DNA of 64,000 nt from Anisakis pegreffii (GCA_035041965.1 JAPYMA010001045.1:1-64000); one strand, 5' to 3'; shown: positions 11,299-25,050, counted from the first letter of the stretch. The notes: generated by a model from the sequence alone, not told the origin. Made by a program: numbers and translations.

Positions 11299-14200
11299 AT
11301 GGTAGTGCATCGTGCTTCAAGGTTCCTATTTGGTATGCCACAGTCAGGTGCTGGCACAAAAAGCCTTTCTTATCATTTAATGCTCGAAAAGGGTCTCATC
11401 CATCCTAATGCCAAAGGATTGTTTTCGATTTTACCACTTGGTAAATTCTTTTATATGTATTTTTTTGCACGAAACGTTGTTCAGTTTCTTTGATCAAAGA
11501 TTTTCCTTTCTCATAATAATCAAAACCTTTCCACTTAGCTTCGTTTCTTATTAATTGATAACAGAAGCAGTACGTGTGAAATTTTTGTAGTCAGAGGTGA
11601 AATTTTTGCATTTCATTGAATAATGCAGTAAACTTTTGCGGCTTATTTATTCATCTCTGGATTTCTGGAAGTGTAAGTGTGGAGAATGAAGTAATTGAAT
11701 CCGTTACAGTTACTGGTATGTTTTGCATCGAAATCAATGTGATATTGAAATGTTTAAAATAACTGATGAACTGTATCAGTGAATTTTGCTGAGGATAGGA
11801 CATATGAGCTGTTGTGTAAGAAATCACACGGAACGTTCGATTACGAATCGTGCCAAACATTTTACGACGAGAATGTAATAAAGAAGAAATATCGAACTAA
11901 AATTTGCGCTCAATGCTTTCAATTGAATTATTTGTTTTGGGTCAGCGTGTAGTCGATAAGCTGGTACGTTTAATCGAGAATGAACTGAATATGATTGGTG
12001 CACTCAAAATGAGTATGCCTACATTGGGTGCAAAGGAATTATGGACCAAAGTTGATCGGTGGCAAAAACTCGGATCTGAAATGTTCCGTTTGGTCGATCG
12101 AGAAGGAAAACATTTTTGCTTACAACCAACCGCCGAAGAAATGATCACTCAAATCATCACACAGCGAGGTTTTACTTCACTAATTTTGTTCGTACAACAC
12201 AAATTTGTGATGATTACTTCACGCTGATGACGAGAACTCCGTTCGCATGAAAATAGTTTGTGCTGCTCTCTCGTTTAAAGTCTCTAAACGGACATTCTCT
12301 GATCTGTTTCAGTACTTCCATATATCTAGAATTGTTACTCAAATAAATGTCCGCGAAAAAAAAAATCGATATCGTTGAAGGTATTCATCGAAAGACGATG
12401 TTTCCATTCATGATATATCAAACAACACCGAAGTTTCGCGATGAAATGAATCCAAGATTTGGTTTACTTAGAAGCAGAGAATTTTTAATGAACGACCTAT
12501 ATACGTTTGATAAATGTCAAGAAGATGCTCTCAAAACTTATGATCTCATATCGCGGGTAACGTTCTTCGTTATTTGTATTCATTTCTGAATAGAGTTGAG
12601 GAAAAAACTGGTTTCCATTCCTTTTCAAGCCAATCACGTTATGTTGCTACGCCACAATTCTCTTTAACCTCTTTGTAGAAACTGTCTTGAAACAACAAAA
12701 AATTAAATTTACTTGTATCGCACTGAATGGTATGGGTAAATTATAACTGATGATTGAGTAGTCACAGTTGTGATAGTGTAGTTTTTAGGTGTATCACCGG
12801 ATATTATGCGATAGACTAGGATTTAATGTGTATGTGGTACGGGCAGATTCTGGTAATATCGGTGGTTCGATATCGCATGAGTATCATTTGCCGAGCGATT
12901 CGGGTGAAGATTCTATCGCATATTGTGAAAGGTGTCGTGAAGGTTCATTGGTTATCTATTCGTTCCGGTTAAATTTGGTTGAGAATTCCGTGCGGGCAGA
13001 AGATTGTTTGGAATGCTGATTAGGATATCAACTATGTGCATATAAAACTTTAGAAAATGAGTCACTGGATTACTGATACTTTCGCTAGTTTCTTTGTTTA
13101 CGTGAATAAATTTATCGCTATGAAAAAGAATGAATGGTAATCGTTTTTGGGGCTATAATGATTTAATGAGATTCTTTATGAATTTGTTAGTTTAGCGCTG
13201 TGATATCTACTATATTTGAAGGTGTGAATTCGGAATTATTTCGACGTGGTGAAAAACCATGTTCACAGTGTGATGAGCTTTCGATGAAGACGATTTCGTC
13301 AGTTGAAATCGGACATACTTTCCAATTGGGGGACTTGTTCACAATGTCTTTCGGAGGACGCCGTCATGAAGAAGCGATGAGAATGAATTGTTTCGGACTT
13401 GGAATTGGCTAGCTGTTTATCTTTTCTTTAACGAATCGCTTTCTTAATCGGCTCATTTTCAAAAAGATTCTCTCCAGTGTTGATTCAACCGCTGTTATGT
13501 AATGATGCTTTAGTCGATTCCCAAACTATGCAAGAAGCTTTAAATTTGCAAGCAGTCGTAATCACTGATTACCAGGAAGTTTATTGATGCAGTTTAGGAC
13601 GGCTAATCGCAGCTGCAATTGATGTGCTATCACCAGACAATAAGTCGTTGCGTTTACCATCAATGATACAACCCTTTAAAATGGTCGTTATACCTCCATC
13701 TGACTCGTCATCACCTCATAATTATCCTCAGTTATCGTCATATGCAGAATGTTTGGTTGAAGAACTCGATTCAGTTCCAGCTTTGAACAATGAAATATTA
13801 TTAGATGATCGAACGAATTATTCAGTCGGAAAACGGCTTCTTCTCGCATCGCAACTCGGTTGTTCGCACATTTGTCTGATTACTTTTCCGAAAATTTAAC
13901 CATTATCCACATTTTGAACTAGTTTCACTGTCAAGCAGAATGCTTAAGATTCGTTCCAAACTGCGTTTGCGATCCACCGGTCTCATTGTGCATTGATAAC
14001 TGAAGTACTTCTATAGTCAGATGTTGATAACTCGGGTCCTTCTATTACTAATAATTGAAATGAAATTATTTTGACGATTACTGAATATCACACTGATCCT
14101 TCAAAAGATGAATACTTTGAGTTATGTGAAAGTCGATATTTCGCAATTCAGATTTCGAAGTTATTTTCTTTGTTTGTTCCAGGCATATCTCATATTGTCG

Positions 14201-14340
14201 TCGTGGGTGCGAAATCGGCAAGTCTTTTCACATATCGTCCATTGGTCGAGTATTTTACTGTGGAGAGTTATCAGTGTGATCCTATAGATATGGGAATGAT
14301 TTCACATGAGGAACTCTTCGAAATAGTTCAGAACATTTGA
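11299..14340 (+). CDS. pars-2: Mitochondrial prolyl-tRNA synthetase, 7 exons
   Basis: Charges mitochondrial tRNA-Pro with proline; class II synthetase of the short PARS2 type. Exons: 11299-11440, about 11941-12168, 12381-12556, 12789-12942, 13222-13407, 13598-13858, 14183-14340, together 1,305 nt, 434 residues (human PARS2 475). The basic, Ser/Arg-containing start [11 protein letters not shown] fits a mitochondrial targeting peptide. Motif 2 is visible as FRDE followed by [11 protein letters not shown]; motif 3 as the CFGLGIGRL junction of exons 5 and 6. [18 protein letters not shown] and EILLDDR blocks match the family, and the C-terminal anticodon-binding domain follows. Oddities: the exon 1-2 junction needs an acceptor without AG (TTTTGG before GTCAG), intron 5 appears to start with GC, and exons 3 and 5 use TGAAG acceptors. 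I chose the ATG at 11299 because it gives the presequence; an upstream frame extension lacks an ATG. Confidence 0.9.
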
Positions 14341-17300
14341 GCAACGTTTCCATCCACGACTGGTTGCAATGAACTGATTGTGTATGTTCGGTGAAATACT
14401 CCTCGTTCATTCGATGACATGGAATGGCATTCGGGCAGCCGTGTGTTCATTAGTAAACACTTCATATGGTTGCGAAAACATCTTCTATTGGTACAATCGA
14501 TATTCATGTGATCGATACACAAACAGTTGTAAATGGCAAGTCGTTTATAAAAAGCGAGATTATCGATCATTCTTGTGTTCATGCTGACTCGTTTGAGTAG
14601 TTATGTTCTTGTTTGTTTGTTGTTTTTGCTTTTAAAATGAATTTCGATTTGATAAAGCCACTATAAACTGTGCGTGCATGACTTTTGTAATCGTTATGCA
14701 AACTGCGTTGTATTACTGTTGGCTTTAAATATACACATTCATGCAATAATAAGATTTTTATTTATCGAATCATGTTAATTGAAGGCAACGTTCGATTTTC
14801 CTTTCATATATCCAGTTGAATATGTTTGACATTTTGTAATGAGGGAATGAGCAAACATTTCTTCAATTCAAACTTAAAATTTAAGAGATAGTCTCACTTT
14901 CATTGTGTTACTAATGTCGGCAACAATATAAATGTTCTGACATATTTTCATGATAAAAATGTATGGAGCCGAAGATGTATGGATTGATTTTTTAAAATCG
15001 TAATTTTTTTGTCATTTCAAGCCTAGGTGATGTTTTCCCACTTATTTCATTATTTATATTCAACTTGGACAAGATCACTGGCATTCTTGACAGCCATTGT
15101 CAGCTGTAGGAGAATCACTAGTGATTGTAATGGATCAAAGTTTGGTAGGTAAAATCCGATGCAATTCGGTCGGAATCCAAGTTTCGGAATCTCGAAAAAT
15201 GAATTCGGTAGAAATTGCTCAATAATAGTATTTTTATGCTCGGTTTGCAAATACAATTCGTTCCAACACTTTGTTCATAAAGTGAAGCATTGTAATGAAT
15301 GTAAAATGAATTAAATCACTGCAGCCGACGCAATTTTTCCTATTGTCACTTTTCTTCGATAACGTAGATTTTCAACAACAGTTTCGTGTCCTGCAGTTCA
15401 GAAAAGTGAGAACATGATGTTTATTTGGGATCAGAGCCATCTGGTTTAGTAACTTTTGGAGAGATTTCTGATGTCTTGGAAGTTCTGATTTCTTATATTT
15501 TCAGTATCTCTGAAAACTTTCCACTAGGAGCTGGTTGTGAATTTCAATTGCCTAATCTCATCAGGACCCTATTGATGAAATCTGCTTCCAGTCCGAAATT
15601 CTTTACAAACAAAACGATTCCTTCAGTGTCATTGCAGAGGACCTATCACAAACACACTTCTTTTCTGTCAGAGTAGAACAACACTTCTTCAATCAAGAAA
15701 TTGCCTTGAAACTCAAAAGTGCCTCAAATACTTGATAAGTGCTGTTCAATAAATCGAACGGTACCAAGAAACAGTCAAAATGTTTTTACGAATCCTCTTA
15801 TACATCTGATGTTGCACGAGAGCTTGACAAGGAATTCCCTGACCTAGTTAAGGAAACTTAGTAGTGTTCAGAAATCGTAATAAATTTTTGCCGAAAATTT
15901 CTTTCATAGCCCGAATTGTTCGTCAGTCAAAGCGTTCATAAATTGAGCTTTCACTCTATAAACGTTTGACGTTTTCAACCGTATTTGAGTAACATATGAA
16001 CAAAACAAAATTTTAATAGTCTTGAATAAGATCAGGGTTTTAGTTTGAAAATCTGAAAAAAAATTATATTTACACGTATCATTGTGACAGAAACGCCTAA
16101 TAGCTCAATATTGACGGCTGATATGTCACTATTATTATCTCGAAACAGTTCTTCTGAAGAAGATTTCCGTTCTAAGTAGAAAGATGTTTTAAGAGAACTC
16201 TCAGCTTTAGGCACAGCTTATTGCAAGTCCAACGGTCGTAAGTTGGCGATTACCTGTATTCTAATAAAATTTTGATATATAACTGCCTCGAATCGTTGGA
16301 ACAAAATACATCGTTGGAATTTCTGTTTACAAAAATGAAAAACAAATCGTTGGGATATATGTTTCCAAACAGTTCTTTAGAAAGTGAAGAAAATACTTTT
16401 CTAGATCATAAGTATGAACGTGTTAAGTTCGTAAGAGTTTCGATAAATTATGGACCCCTTTAAACGAGCAAAACTGTCAGTCTTGTGTATTCTGAAATTT
16501 TCGGAGATTTCGTAAAACTATTAGTTTTTGATCAGATTGCGACCGAAATTCCGGAATCTTAAGAACTTGGTTCGGTCGAATTCCGGGTTCCGACCTTACA
16601 TCAAATTTCTTACAGCTACCATCACTAGAGATCACCCTGCCTTTTTACAAAAACATTGAATCATCATTGTGGGATTAATCAATCGCAGTAGCAGCGAATT
16701 CGTTGAACTGTCTGAATATTCGTACATGGATTTCGTGACTGATTGTGAACGGTTAGTATCAGTTGATAGGAACATCGCAATAAGATGATTTCTCGAATTA
16801 TTTACGTTCCTTCAGCCACTGGTTCAATGATCAGCCGTTTTCCGAATTTATGATTACTATGCGTTTGTGTTTGTGTGGGGATTAATTTGCAAAATGCAAT
16901 ACGAACACTCCACATCGAATAGCTGCTGTTCTTTACCATAAAGACCATGTTCGTTTATTATTTTGTATCAGATTTAATTTATCTTCTGATAAGGCACCAA
17001 CAGTCTAAACTAACCGTACACATACACATATAACGAAATATATTACAGTATTTACATTATTCCAGATAACAAATGTTAAGAATAAATCAAGCTATAAATG
17101 CTCCATCAATAATACACAAATATTCTCCCAGACCGATGAGGAATTTCATTTGCATCTATTTATTGCTGTTTGTATTCTAGGTATATACCAGTCAACAAAC
17201 AAGAATGAATATTTGCTAAGTTGTCGAAATTCTAAAATATGTTCAGAATGCAAAAATGACGGAATATTTGAAGTGACTTTTGTCAGTTCGAATATTTCAT

Positions 17301-18082
17301 CATATTCGATCAATGATATAAAATGAAGTGAGCATTTATGCTTGAATCCTTTAAGAAGACAACCGAAAGAGAGGAATAAACCCGCAACAATGTAAACTCA
17401 GACAGTAAATAAAAATGCTCTGTAGAAATGTTCACGAATACGACGCGCTTAACGACACACGCACAATGCTTCTTAAGCCAAGGGTTGATGTCCTATAATG
17501 CTTATTGGTATCATAGGAATAATACTGCTTATCAAAAATTATAACCTACACCGGCAATAGTAATGGTCGGATTAAAGATAACAACAGCGGTAATGATAAC
17601 AACAATGATACTTATGTTGAAAAGACATCATTTTCAGAAGTTGCACTATAAAATCAAAAGCAGCATATTCTTACAAGTAAATAACATACATTCACAACAT
17701 CTATTTTTATAACGGCAAGAATGAAATAAAATCACGCAATGTAGAAAAAACTTTTTTGAAGATCAACTGTAATACAAGTATGAGCCATTGGTACTGAAGC
17801 GAGTTAAATTGTAGATGTCAAATGAAGTTTCATATCGGGTAAATATCAACGAAAAATACTAGAGTGCCGTTTGCTGAAGCAATTATGTAGTTAGAAACCG
17901 AAAACGAGTCCCACTTCTTGACACTGCCTCACGCTGGGCTACTATTACATGAAAGTTTTTTCGAGTCGAACTTAAACAATTACATACTGTCGTTCTCTTC
18001 AAAACATCTGACTGTTTTCTAATTCGTAGAATATCTCAGAGAATCAGATCACAACGATCTAAGCCAAAAAATACACAATAAT
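14341..18082. other. Convergent intergenic region between pars-2 and the F-box gene
   Basis: No gene could be supported. The two flanking genes point towards each other, so this region holds both 3'UTRs; no canonical AATAAA stands out close to the pars-2 stop, only an AATAAT near 14735. Its middle contains a decayed transposon-like structure with inverted ends, listed separately. The remainder is AT-rich sequence with short chance frames. Confidence 0.5.
15119..16627. mobile_element. Possible decayed hAT-like element with inverted ends
   Basis: The left end reads TAGTGATTGTAATGG and the reverse complement of the right end reads TAGTGATGGTAGCTG, a 10 of 11 match at the tip. Both ends then carry related subterminal motifs such as TTCGGTCGGAATCC and GGTCGGAACCCGG in inverted orientation. 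The flanking octamers share only their last five bases (ATCAC), so a target duplication is at best eroded. No transposase frame survives inside. Similar TTCGGTTGG-type motifs recur in a flippase intron near 55 kb, suggesting one dispersed family. Confidence 0.4.
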
Positions 18083-21000
18083 TCAATCTTCCCAGTCGGT
18101 CATTTCATAATCGCTTTCCATCCCGAGACTAGCCAATGGTATTGGACGTACGAGATCGCCTTTGATCACCCGTATTTCTCGTTTAGCTGATTTCGAATAA
18201 ACGTGCGGCGACTGCATCGGAGCTGCCATTCGACCGAGTACTTCTTGACTGTTCATCGTTTCTTGTATATAAAACACTTCAACGCCTTAATATACTCACA
18301 TTCAATTCACGATAATACAAATGGTATATAAACGTTTTTTCATAAATGATTCGTACCAGTAGATGATGCAAAAACATTGAAATAATGAAATTTCATTCAA
18401 ATTTTGAAAAAAGCGAACCCACAGAAGTTATCAGTAAAGGAAGAGGTATACCTGAGTAGTGATGTCTGCGAAGTCTAGATGCTTTCTCAATGGGTGACTT
18501 TCTTACAGATTCCTCAATAGCGAATATTGTGAGATGACGTGAAAACAACGATGTGATGGATATCTTGCGTTCATTTGAAGTGGTGACAGTTGTTGTTTGG
18601 CTTGCATCTGAACCATTCGATGCTGAAGACGGCCTGCGAACGGTTTCATTCGACATATCTGTACTATTGCTTGCAATACCTTCAACAGACTGCATTTTTT
18701 AGAATATTAGAATGTTTCAACACTCTTCTTTAAAATCACTCGGTTGGCGTTAAAAGGTAACTTCACATGAGAAAAGATTCAAGCAATGTTAGGTTAAACG
18801 TTCCTGGACAGATGCAAAAATACACACTTAAAGTTATGGCAAACTGAACGTTGATTTTCTGTGAAGGGATTTCAATCAGTATTTGTTGCTAAAGATTTCA
18901 AAACACCAGAATTTACTCCGACAACAATGACAACTTGCCAGTTACACTCGTGGGTAACTCTCATAAAACTCACTGTGTGCAGAGTCGCTAAGAATACTCT
19001 GTTTCGAACCAAGAACACCTTGCTTCGAACTTAACCATGATGTTTTTCTCGAGGCAGGCTTTTCTTCAGGTTGTGGCATACCGAGCTGAGCGAAGTTTGG
19101 TATACGGTTCACGTTATGATGTATTCTAAAGTTAAGTTATCAAACCGAGAAATAAATGAATGAATGAAAGCGAAGAAAATATCTTGATTTAAACAAATGC
19201 ATATTTAAATTGAATCAATAGGATAAGGTAAGCCGCACTCTTGGTATTACTTTAGCAAGAATAGCACTTTTGCTACATGATGATCAATACTCGAAAGATG
19301 GAGTGATGCAGTTAGTTTCGAAAACACTGATGAAAAGATAAGACGGAACTGAACAAACCTCAGGAGCCGAATATGATGTGGCATTCGGAACTCGATGTAT
19401 CGAAAAAGAACAGCCGAATTGTAATGTCGAAATCCGAGAGAAGTTAGCGGAAGCCGACTGAATAAGCGGCTGACGAGTGGATCAATATCGGTCGAATCAC
19501 TCAAGTGAAAAATATGCGGAGGAATATCAAGATCTTCTAATTTCTGCAAAAGGGAACGATATGAAACCATTGCTGATTACTTTTCACTCACAACATAATT
19601 TATAGTGCCTGTCGTTCTTCAGTCGCACAAATATACTGCACTTTTATCAACTGCATTAATGGTTTGCGAAAGCTGTTTGATACCTCCAATCGACTTAAAG
19701 CTTTCACGTATCGCTCTCGTCTCGTTTCTTTACCGTATGTGCAACCAATCGCAAGACGTTTCAATGAGCACTTTAATTTTTCACATAAACAATCCATTAC
19801 CCGCCATGGAATGTAAAGACCTGAAGAAATACGCCTGCATCGACATGAATGAAATATTCTGGTAAAATAAAATATTTACTTATGATTACGGAAATTAATC
19901 ATTTTTACGAGGTCGAGGTAGTACGATAAGACACAGTAAGATACATAATTAATAACTTGAATGAAGTGAACTCACCAGTAATTTGAAGATTTTTAATAGG
20001 TCCTTTGATGCATTCAGCTAGTGAACGAAATAATTCAGATTTGCACTGCGTAGAAGATTGCGGCGTTGAGTCAAGTATAAGAATTGTATCGAGATCAGGA
20101 AGAGATAACAACGAAGTGAGAAGACGTTTTGATGGACTAAAAACATTCCAAATGGAGTTCAAATGGGAAAGCATAGATAAACAAGAATTGATCATGCATT
20201 TTTAACAGGCCAACGCAGTCAGCTCAAACGTAATGAGAAAAACAAGATTTATCGATTGGATTGAATTCTCTGACATGATAACGGAAGGAGATGACGAGAT
20301 TCTCTTCGAATATGGATACTGTAAGTTACATACTAAAGGTTGCTGGGCGCACCACATAAAAAAATAGTCTTTCTCACTTTTTCTTATCGAAGTATCGTGA
20401 ACAATTCCATACCCTGAGTATACTCACTGTGGTGAGCCGAGAAACTATACAACTGAATTCTTCACTTAAACAACAATCCCATATTGTCAGTTCGTATAAA
20501 CAAGACAACCTGAAATCAGATATAATTGTTAACTAATACAGTAGAATTCATACACAATGCAGTTGGGAAAATGCGAAGCATACAGTGTGTCGTGGAATTT
20601 TGATTAAACGAAAAATTTTCGATTAAAATAAAAATAAGGAATCAGTATTGATGAATAAAAAAGCGAATAAGATAACGATATCTATGACAAAAGTGCGATG
20701 ATGAAAATACTAATGCGCGACCGTCTACAAAACGCATCAGATGAAATGAATCGGGAGTACAATTCAGATGATCAGGATAAAACCATAGCAATCATTATTT
20801 CAAGGAAAAACGATTACACCGATGAGCATTCTCTAAAAACCGCTAGATATTATTATGATTTCCAACCTGGAGAGCATATGTTTGAGAGCTTTATTACTAT
20901 ACTTATCAACATTCGTTCTCAAACGATACGATTGCCCATTGCAATAAGTTAAACGAATTCGGTATGAAGCCTTCATATTCTTTGAGACAGAAACAAGTGG

Positions 21001-21620
21001 GAATGTACATCGAGTTTGTTGTAGAATATCACCTTCAATTGAGTTATCTCTATAAGTCGCAACATCTGAAGGTAACTTTTGACTCATAATGGTATGGTTT
21101 TCATTTGCAGTTAAATCGAACGACAAGTGATTTCATTTCGGTACAGTGCAGCTTAACGTAAGAATGCTTTTTCGTGACATTTTGAGATAAGTTTCGCTTT
21201 TCTTCGTGCGTAATGAATTATAAATTGGCACGGCACGCAGCATTGGATTCGTCGACGATTCAACCTAAGTGATGAATGATTTGGTTAAAAAAAAAACACT
21301 CGGATCGGAGTTGATAAACCATCAGCATATACATACTAAGTTATCTCTATAGGTCGCAACAATGATGTATTTTGGAGTCATATTGATAACTCGAAAAGAT
21401 TAACAATTAGAAAAAGAACAGAACATCTGATTAACATACCATATCCATAGCCTTCGAATCGTATCTCTATCGAATAAACATCTTTCCACTTCGAGAACAT
21501 CTCACGAAAACGCTTACAACTTAACTGTACACTGAGGCGATCAATGGGTTTGAGCCATGATGAGATACGTAATAATGCCTCATCAGGAAGCTTGTTCATC
21601 TCGATTCTCAGCGAGAACAT
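18083..21620 (-). CDS. F-box protein with LRR-like middle region, 8 exons
   Basis: F-box proteins recruit substrates to SCF ubiquitin ligases through Skp1; the substrate here is unknown. Exons on the minus strand: 21620-21440, 21065-20867, 20136-19976, 19820-19642 (or to 19609), 19543-19359, 19125-18974, 18679-18452, 18261-18083, giving about 487 residues. The F-box lies within the first 50 residues: LPDEALLRISSWLKPIDRLS followed by VQLSCKRFREMF. Exons 3-5 contain leucine-spaced segments such as LLSLPDLDTILIL and LKCSLKRLAIGC that resemble degenerate leucine-rich repeats. Exons 6-7 are Ser/Thr-rich and likely disordered; the end, MESDYEMTDWED, is acidic. Exon 4 may end at a GT donor (19642) or at a GC donor (19609), both in phase; exon 7 needs a TGAAG acceptor. 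Start could be 21620 or the next Met at 21599. I cannot name an orthologue. Confidence 0.72.
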
Positions 21621-23970
21621 TAACAAAGCGAATGCATCAATTGCAAAAACTTCAATATGCTGATGAATATAAATCATTCAGTTTTTTTACACAGAAGTAT
21701 TAAAATCGGAGGCAATAATATCGAATATTGTTTGCAATTGAGCAGCGACAAGCATACGTTACGTAAACAACATCACGAAAAAAACATTTCAAGTAACTTG
21801 TTTTGCTGTCTTTACCGATAGTCAACAAGACACATATTCTACATGATGTTATTCACTGAAGTGGAAGAAACAAAAACAAAAGATTCAGTGTTGAACTGAC
21901 ATGAGCGAAGTGTAAACGGATGCGTCCATGCAAAAGCATGAAAACCGAATGAAAAATCCAGCATTTAGCAATCATACTTGTTTTTAAAAACGAATTTGTC
22001 TTGAAGTGAAATCAAATGTGTAATGAAAGTGAACGAGTACTCAAACTGCAACACGAAACGAAATGAGCAATGGCTCTGACCCCATGAAGTGTATCACTGT
22101 AAAGAACATTAACAGATGCACACACCCACACAAATTTGCGTGATTCTGTTTCTACGCACTTGGTTCAGGAGAGAAATAAACGTACAGAATTAAATTTGGG
22201 ATATATCAAACTGGTTTTAATTCACCTTCCCATTATCCAGATATGCCGATATGGTTACGGATATCACCTAAAATTGGATCAACTGTTACTCGCTATGCTA
22301 AACATCTACAGAATATCTTAACTCTGCAGTGTGAAATCAGTATTAAAACTACGAGAAAATTATTCTGCAGCAGGCAACAATATTTGAGTGAATCTAGCAG
22401 AGCAGTGAGTTCATTATAACAGAATGAATTATTGAAGGCTTTAATGAACAGACTTCAATAAAGAAATAGAAAACTTATTCACATATACGAAATTTGGGAG
22501 AAGCTATGGAGATATAGCAGCAAAAATGCAGATATAATTGCAAAAAAAAGGAAATACTGTTGATTGAAGAAAAAGAGATTTGTGGAAGGGAAAAAGGCGC
22601 TTGAAAGTAAAATGACAATATACCAACGAGCGATTAAGCGCTTGCAGATAAAACTGAAATATGTTCGCTGAATAAACGCAAAGCATTGCTTGTTATCGCA
22701 ACACTAGAATAAACTATTTACGACACAACCTTACGATTAGTGCATTGCACTTCTTGATGGAAAGAAGACAAATTGTGCAAACGGACTCGCGAAAACGGAC
22801 GACTCTTTTGATAAATCTAGTAATTAAAAGAATATTTATAGCGAATGTGATATGGCTGCAGTCAACGATGCTTTATGACCACAAATATGGCTCAAATTTG
22901 CAAATTGTCGTCAACTTCACTTTTGGTTTCTGACTGAGCTGGTTCAATCAAACAAGATAGAATTAACATTGATATCTGTTCAATAATACAGTATCATTGA
23001 GGGAAAATGGATAAATCATGCATGGAAAAGACCAAGTTTGAAAATTTGAAAATGCAAAAAATTAATGATGAAAAAATGAAATGAAAAAAATGAATGAAAA
23101 AATAAATGAAAAAATGGAAAAAAACACGAAAGCTTAAACCAGATGGAGGACCAATGACTTGGAAAGAAGATGTACGAAGTGACCGAGGAGAATGCTTGAG
23201 AATGCATGCATGAGGAGAGCATGGAATAGGCCATCCATGAACGTTGATCACACATCAAACTGGGAAAAGATGTAGACTTGCAGGGAGAAAAATTATTGCG
23301 CACAGCTAGCGACCTCGAATATAAATTATATCATTCAATGCATCGATTAAAATGACCATGAACTGGCAGTTAGAGGAAAGCATCTGAATTTGCTCCTCGG
23401 ATGAGGAGAAATTCTTTCGCAGTTGAAATGAAAAAAGGAGAATGAAGATTTAAGAAGAGAAAATAACGTTCACTGACTTTAATCGACAGAAAGCAGTGCA
23501 AGAGCAGATATCAGTAGTGGTGTTCACCAATAAAGCCATATTCGTTGAAGTGAACACAGAGAACAAAAAAATAGCTAGTGGCTTTTAAAGCGTGTTGATA
23601 AGACAATAGTTGTAAAAGAGTAATGAAATGAGCAAACGAAAAATCACGTACAATTGATTAGTATCTAGCATTGAGCGTATAATAGCAATGTAATATTGAA
23701 TATAGCTGGTATCATGCTTATGTAGCCACAAAATCGCAGATGAGGATGAACCAAGTACATGGCCATATCCACAGCTATAGTCATATTCATAGTACAATAG
23801 AAGCAAGCTCTTTGATCATCATCATTATTCACATCAGCATCAAAAGACTAGCACATTGTCGCTTGCTGTTGCTGTTGTTGGTGATCAGTATCGGTTTGAG
23901 TTTCATTGGGCTCATTGAATGTATGATGTGAAGCAAACAGTGATGTGATGATGATGATGATTATGCTCAC

Positions 23971-24215
23971 AAAAGTTGTCGACTTCGATTCAATTCGCTT
24001 TCACTCGACTGCAGTCGAATTGAGCTGATTTCAGTTCAATTCGCCTTATCCACTAAAGTGCATTTGTTCAAACATTCATTTCGTTTAGTCGGTGCCCACT
24101 GTTCTGCTTTACATAATTAGCAAAGCGCTCACTGTCTAACTGCATTGACTGTTGCAAGCATCTATCTATCTATCTCATCTCTAGTTGTAGCTAAACACAC
24201 AAACTGCCAATTGAA
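23971..24215 (+). repeat. Duplicated segment, copy 1
   Basis: Begins AAAAGTTGTCGACTTCGATT and shares about 85 almost identical bases with 24901-24990, then further patches (CTGTTCTGCTT, TAATTAGCAAA, TAGCTAAACACACAAA) that are interrupted by extra sequence present only in this copy. The copies are direct repeats about 930 bases apart. Confidence 0.8.
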
Positions 24216-24900
24216 CACATTCAATAAATACTGCAAAAACGCCATAAAAATTTAATTTTCTTGCAAAACAAGTACTGCACGTTTCAAGTGACGCTTTTGT
24301 CTGACGACTATGATGAATGACATCTTATTGATGTTGATTTAAGATAAATAAAGAATTTTTTATGTTGCGATACCATTAGACAAAATAACTTTCGACTATA
24401 AACGTTCATAAGAAGCGGTAAAAGGTTTACAATAGAGTCGCTTTGCGATTTCGGTGTAGTTCAAAAATTAGGCCGATGAATGCTGAAACTACACCAAATG
24501 AATAATTGTTGATAAAATGAAATGGTGAACGTGAAATTATGTTGTACAAAGTAAATGAAGAAGAATGAATAAATTGACGAACATAAGTTTAAGAATACTC
24601 GAAGATGTGTAAGTCAGTCAATGTATGATACCACAGGTAAAGTATGATCGATCTGAGGTAGTTAAAACGAAAAGAAATAAAAATACGATTGTAATAATTT
24701 GCATGAATACCAAAATTGAAACAATGAATGCTAGCCAAGCATAGTTGGAAGAAGTTAGCAAGGCTAGCTTCCGATTTTAGTGAACAAAATTCGTTTGGAT
24801 TCATTGAACCAATTATTGATGCCAGTCATTAATGTTCTACTGGCGCATTAAGTAATCATTGATATCCTTTACATGTGAATTCGATAAGTGGAAGGGAATA

Positions 24901-25050
24901 AAAAGTTGTCGACTTCGATTCAATTCGCTTTCACTCGATTGCAGTCGAATTGAGCTGATTTCAGTTCAATTCGCTTTATCCACTAAAGTGCCATTGTTCT
25001 GCTTCACATAATTAGCAAAAAATAGCTAGTAGCTAAACACACAAAATTCA
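24901..25050 (+). repeat. Duplicated segment, copy 2
   Basis: Shorter copy of the segment at 23971. The first 85-90 bases differ at only two or three positions; the following part has lost blocks of 20-60 bases relative to copy 1 but keeps the order of the shared patches. No gene lies in either copy. Confidence 0.8.

Noticed and set aside
12310..12380. pars-2 exon 3 starting at the conventional TTTCAG at 12312
   Set aside because: In the required phase it meets TAG within six codons, whereas the TTGAAG acceptor at 12380 restores exact family spacing.
20698..20952. Plus-strand charged open frame (84 codons)
   Set aside because: Antisense to F-box exon 2, whose phases and position fit the minus-strand gene.
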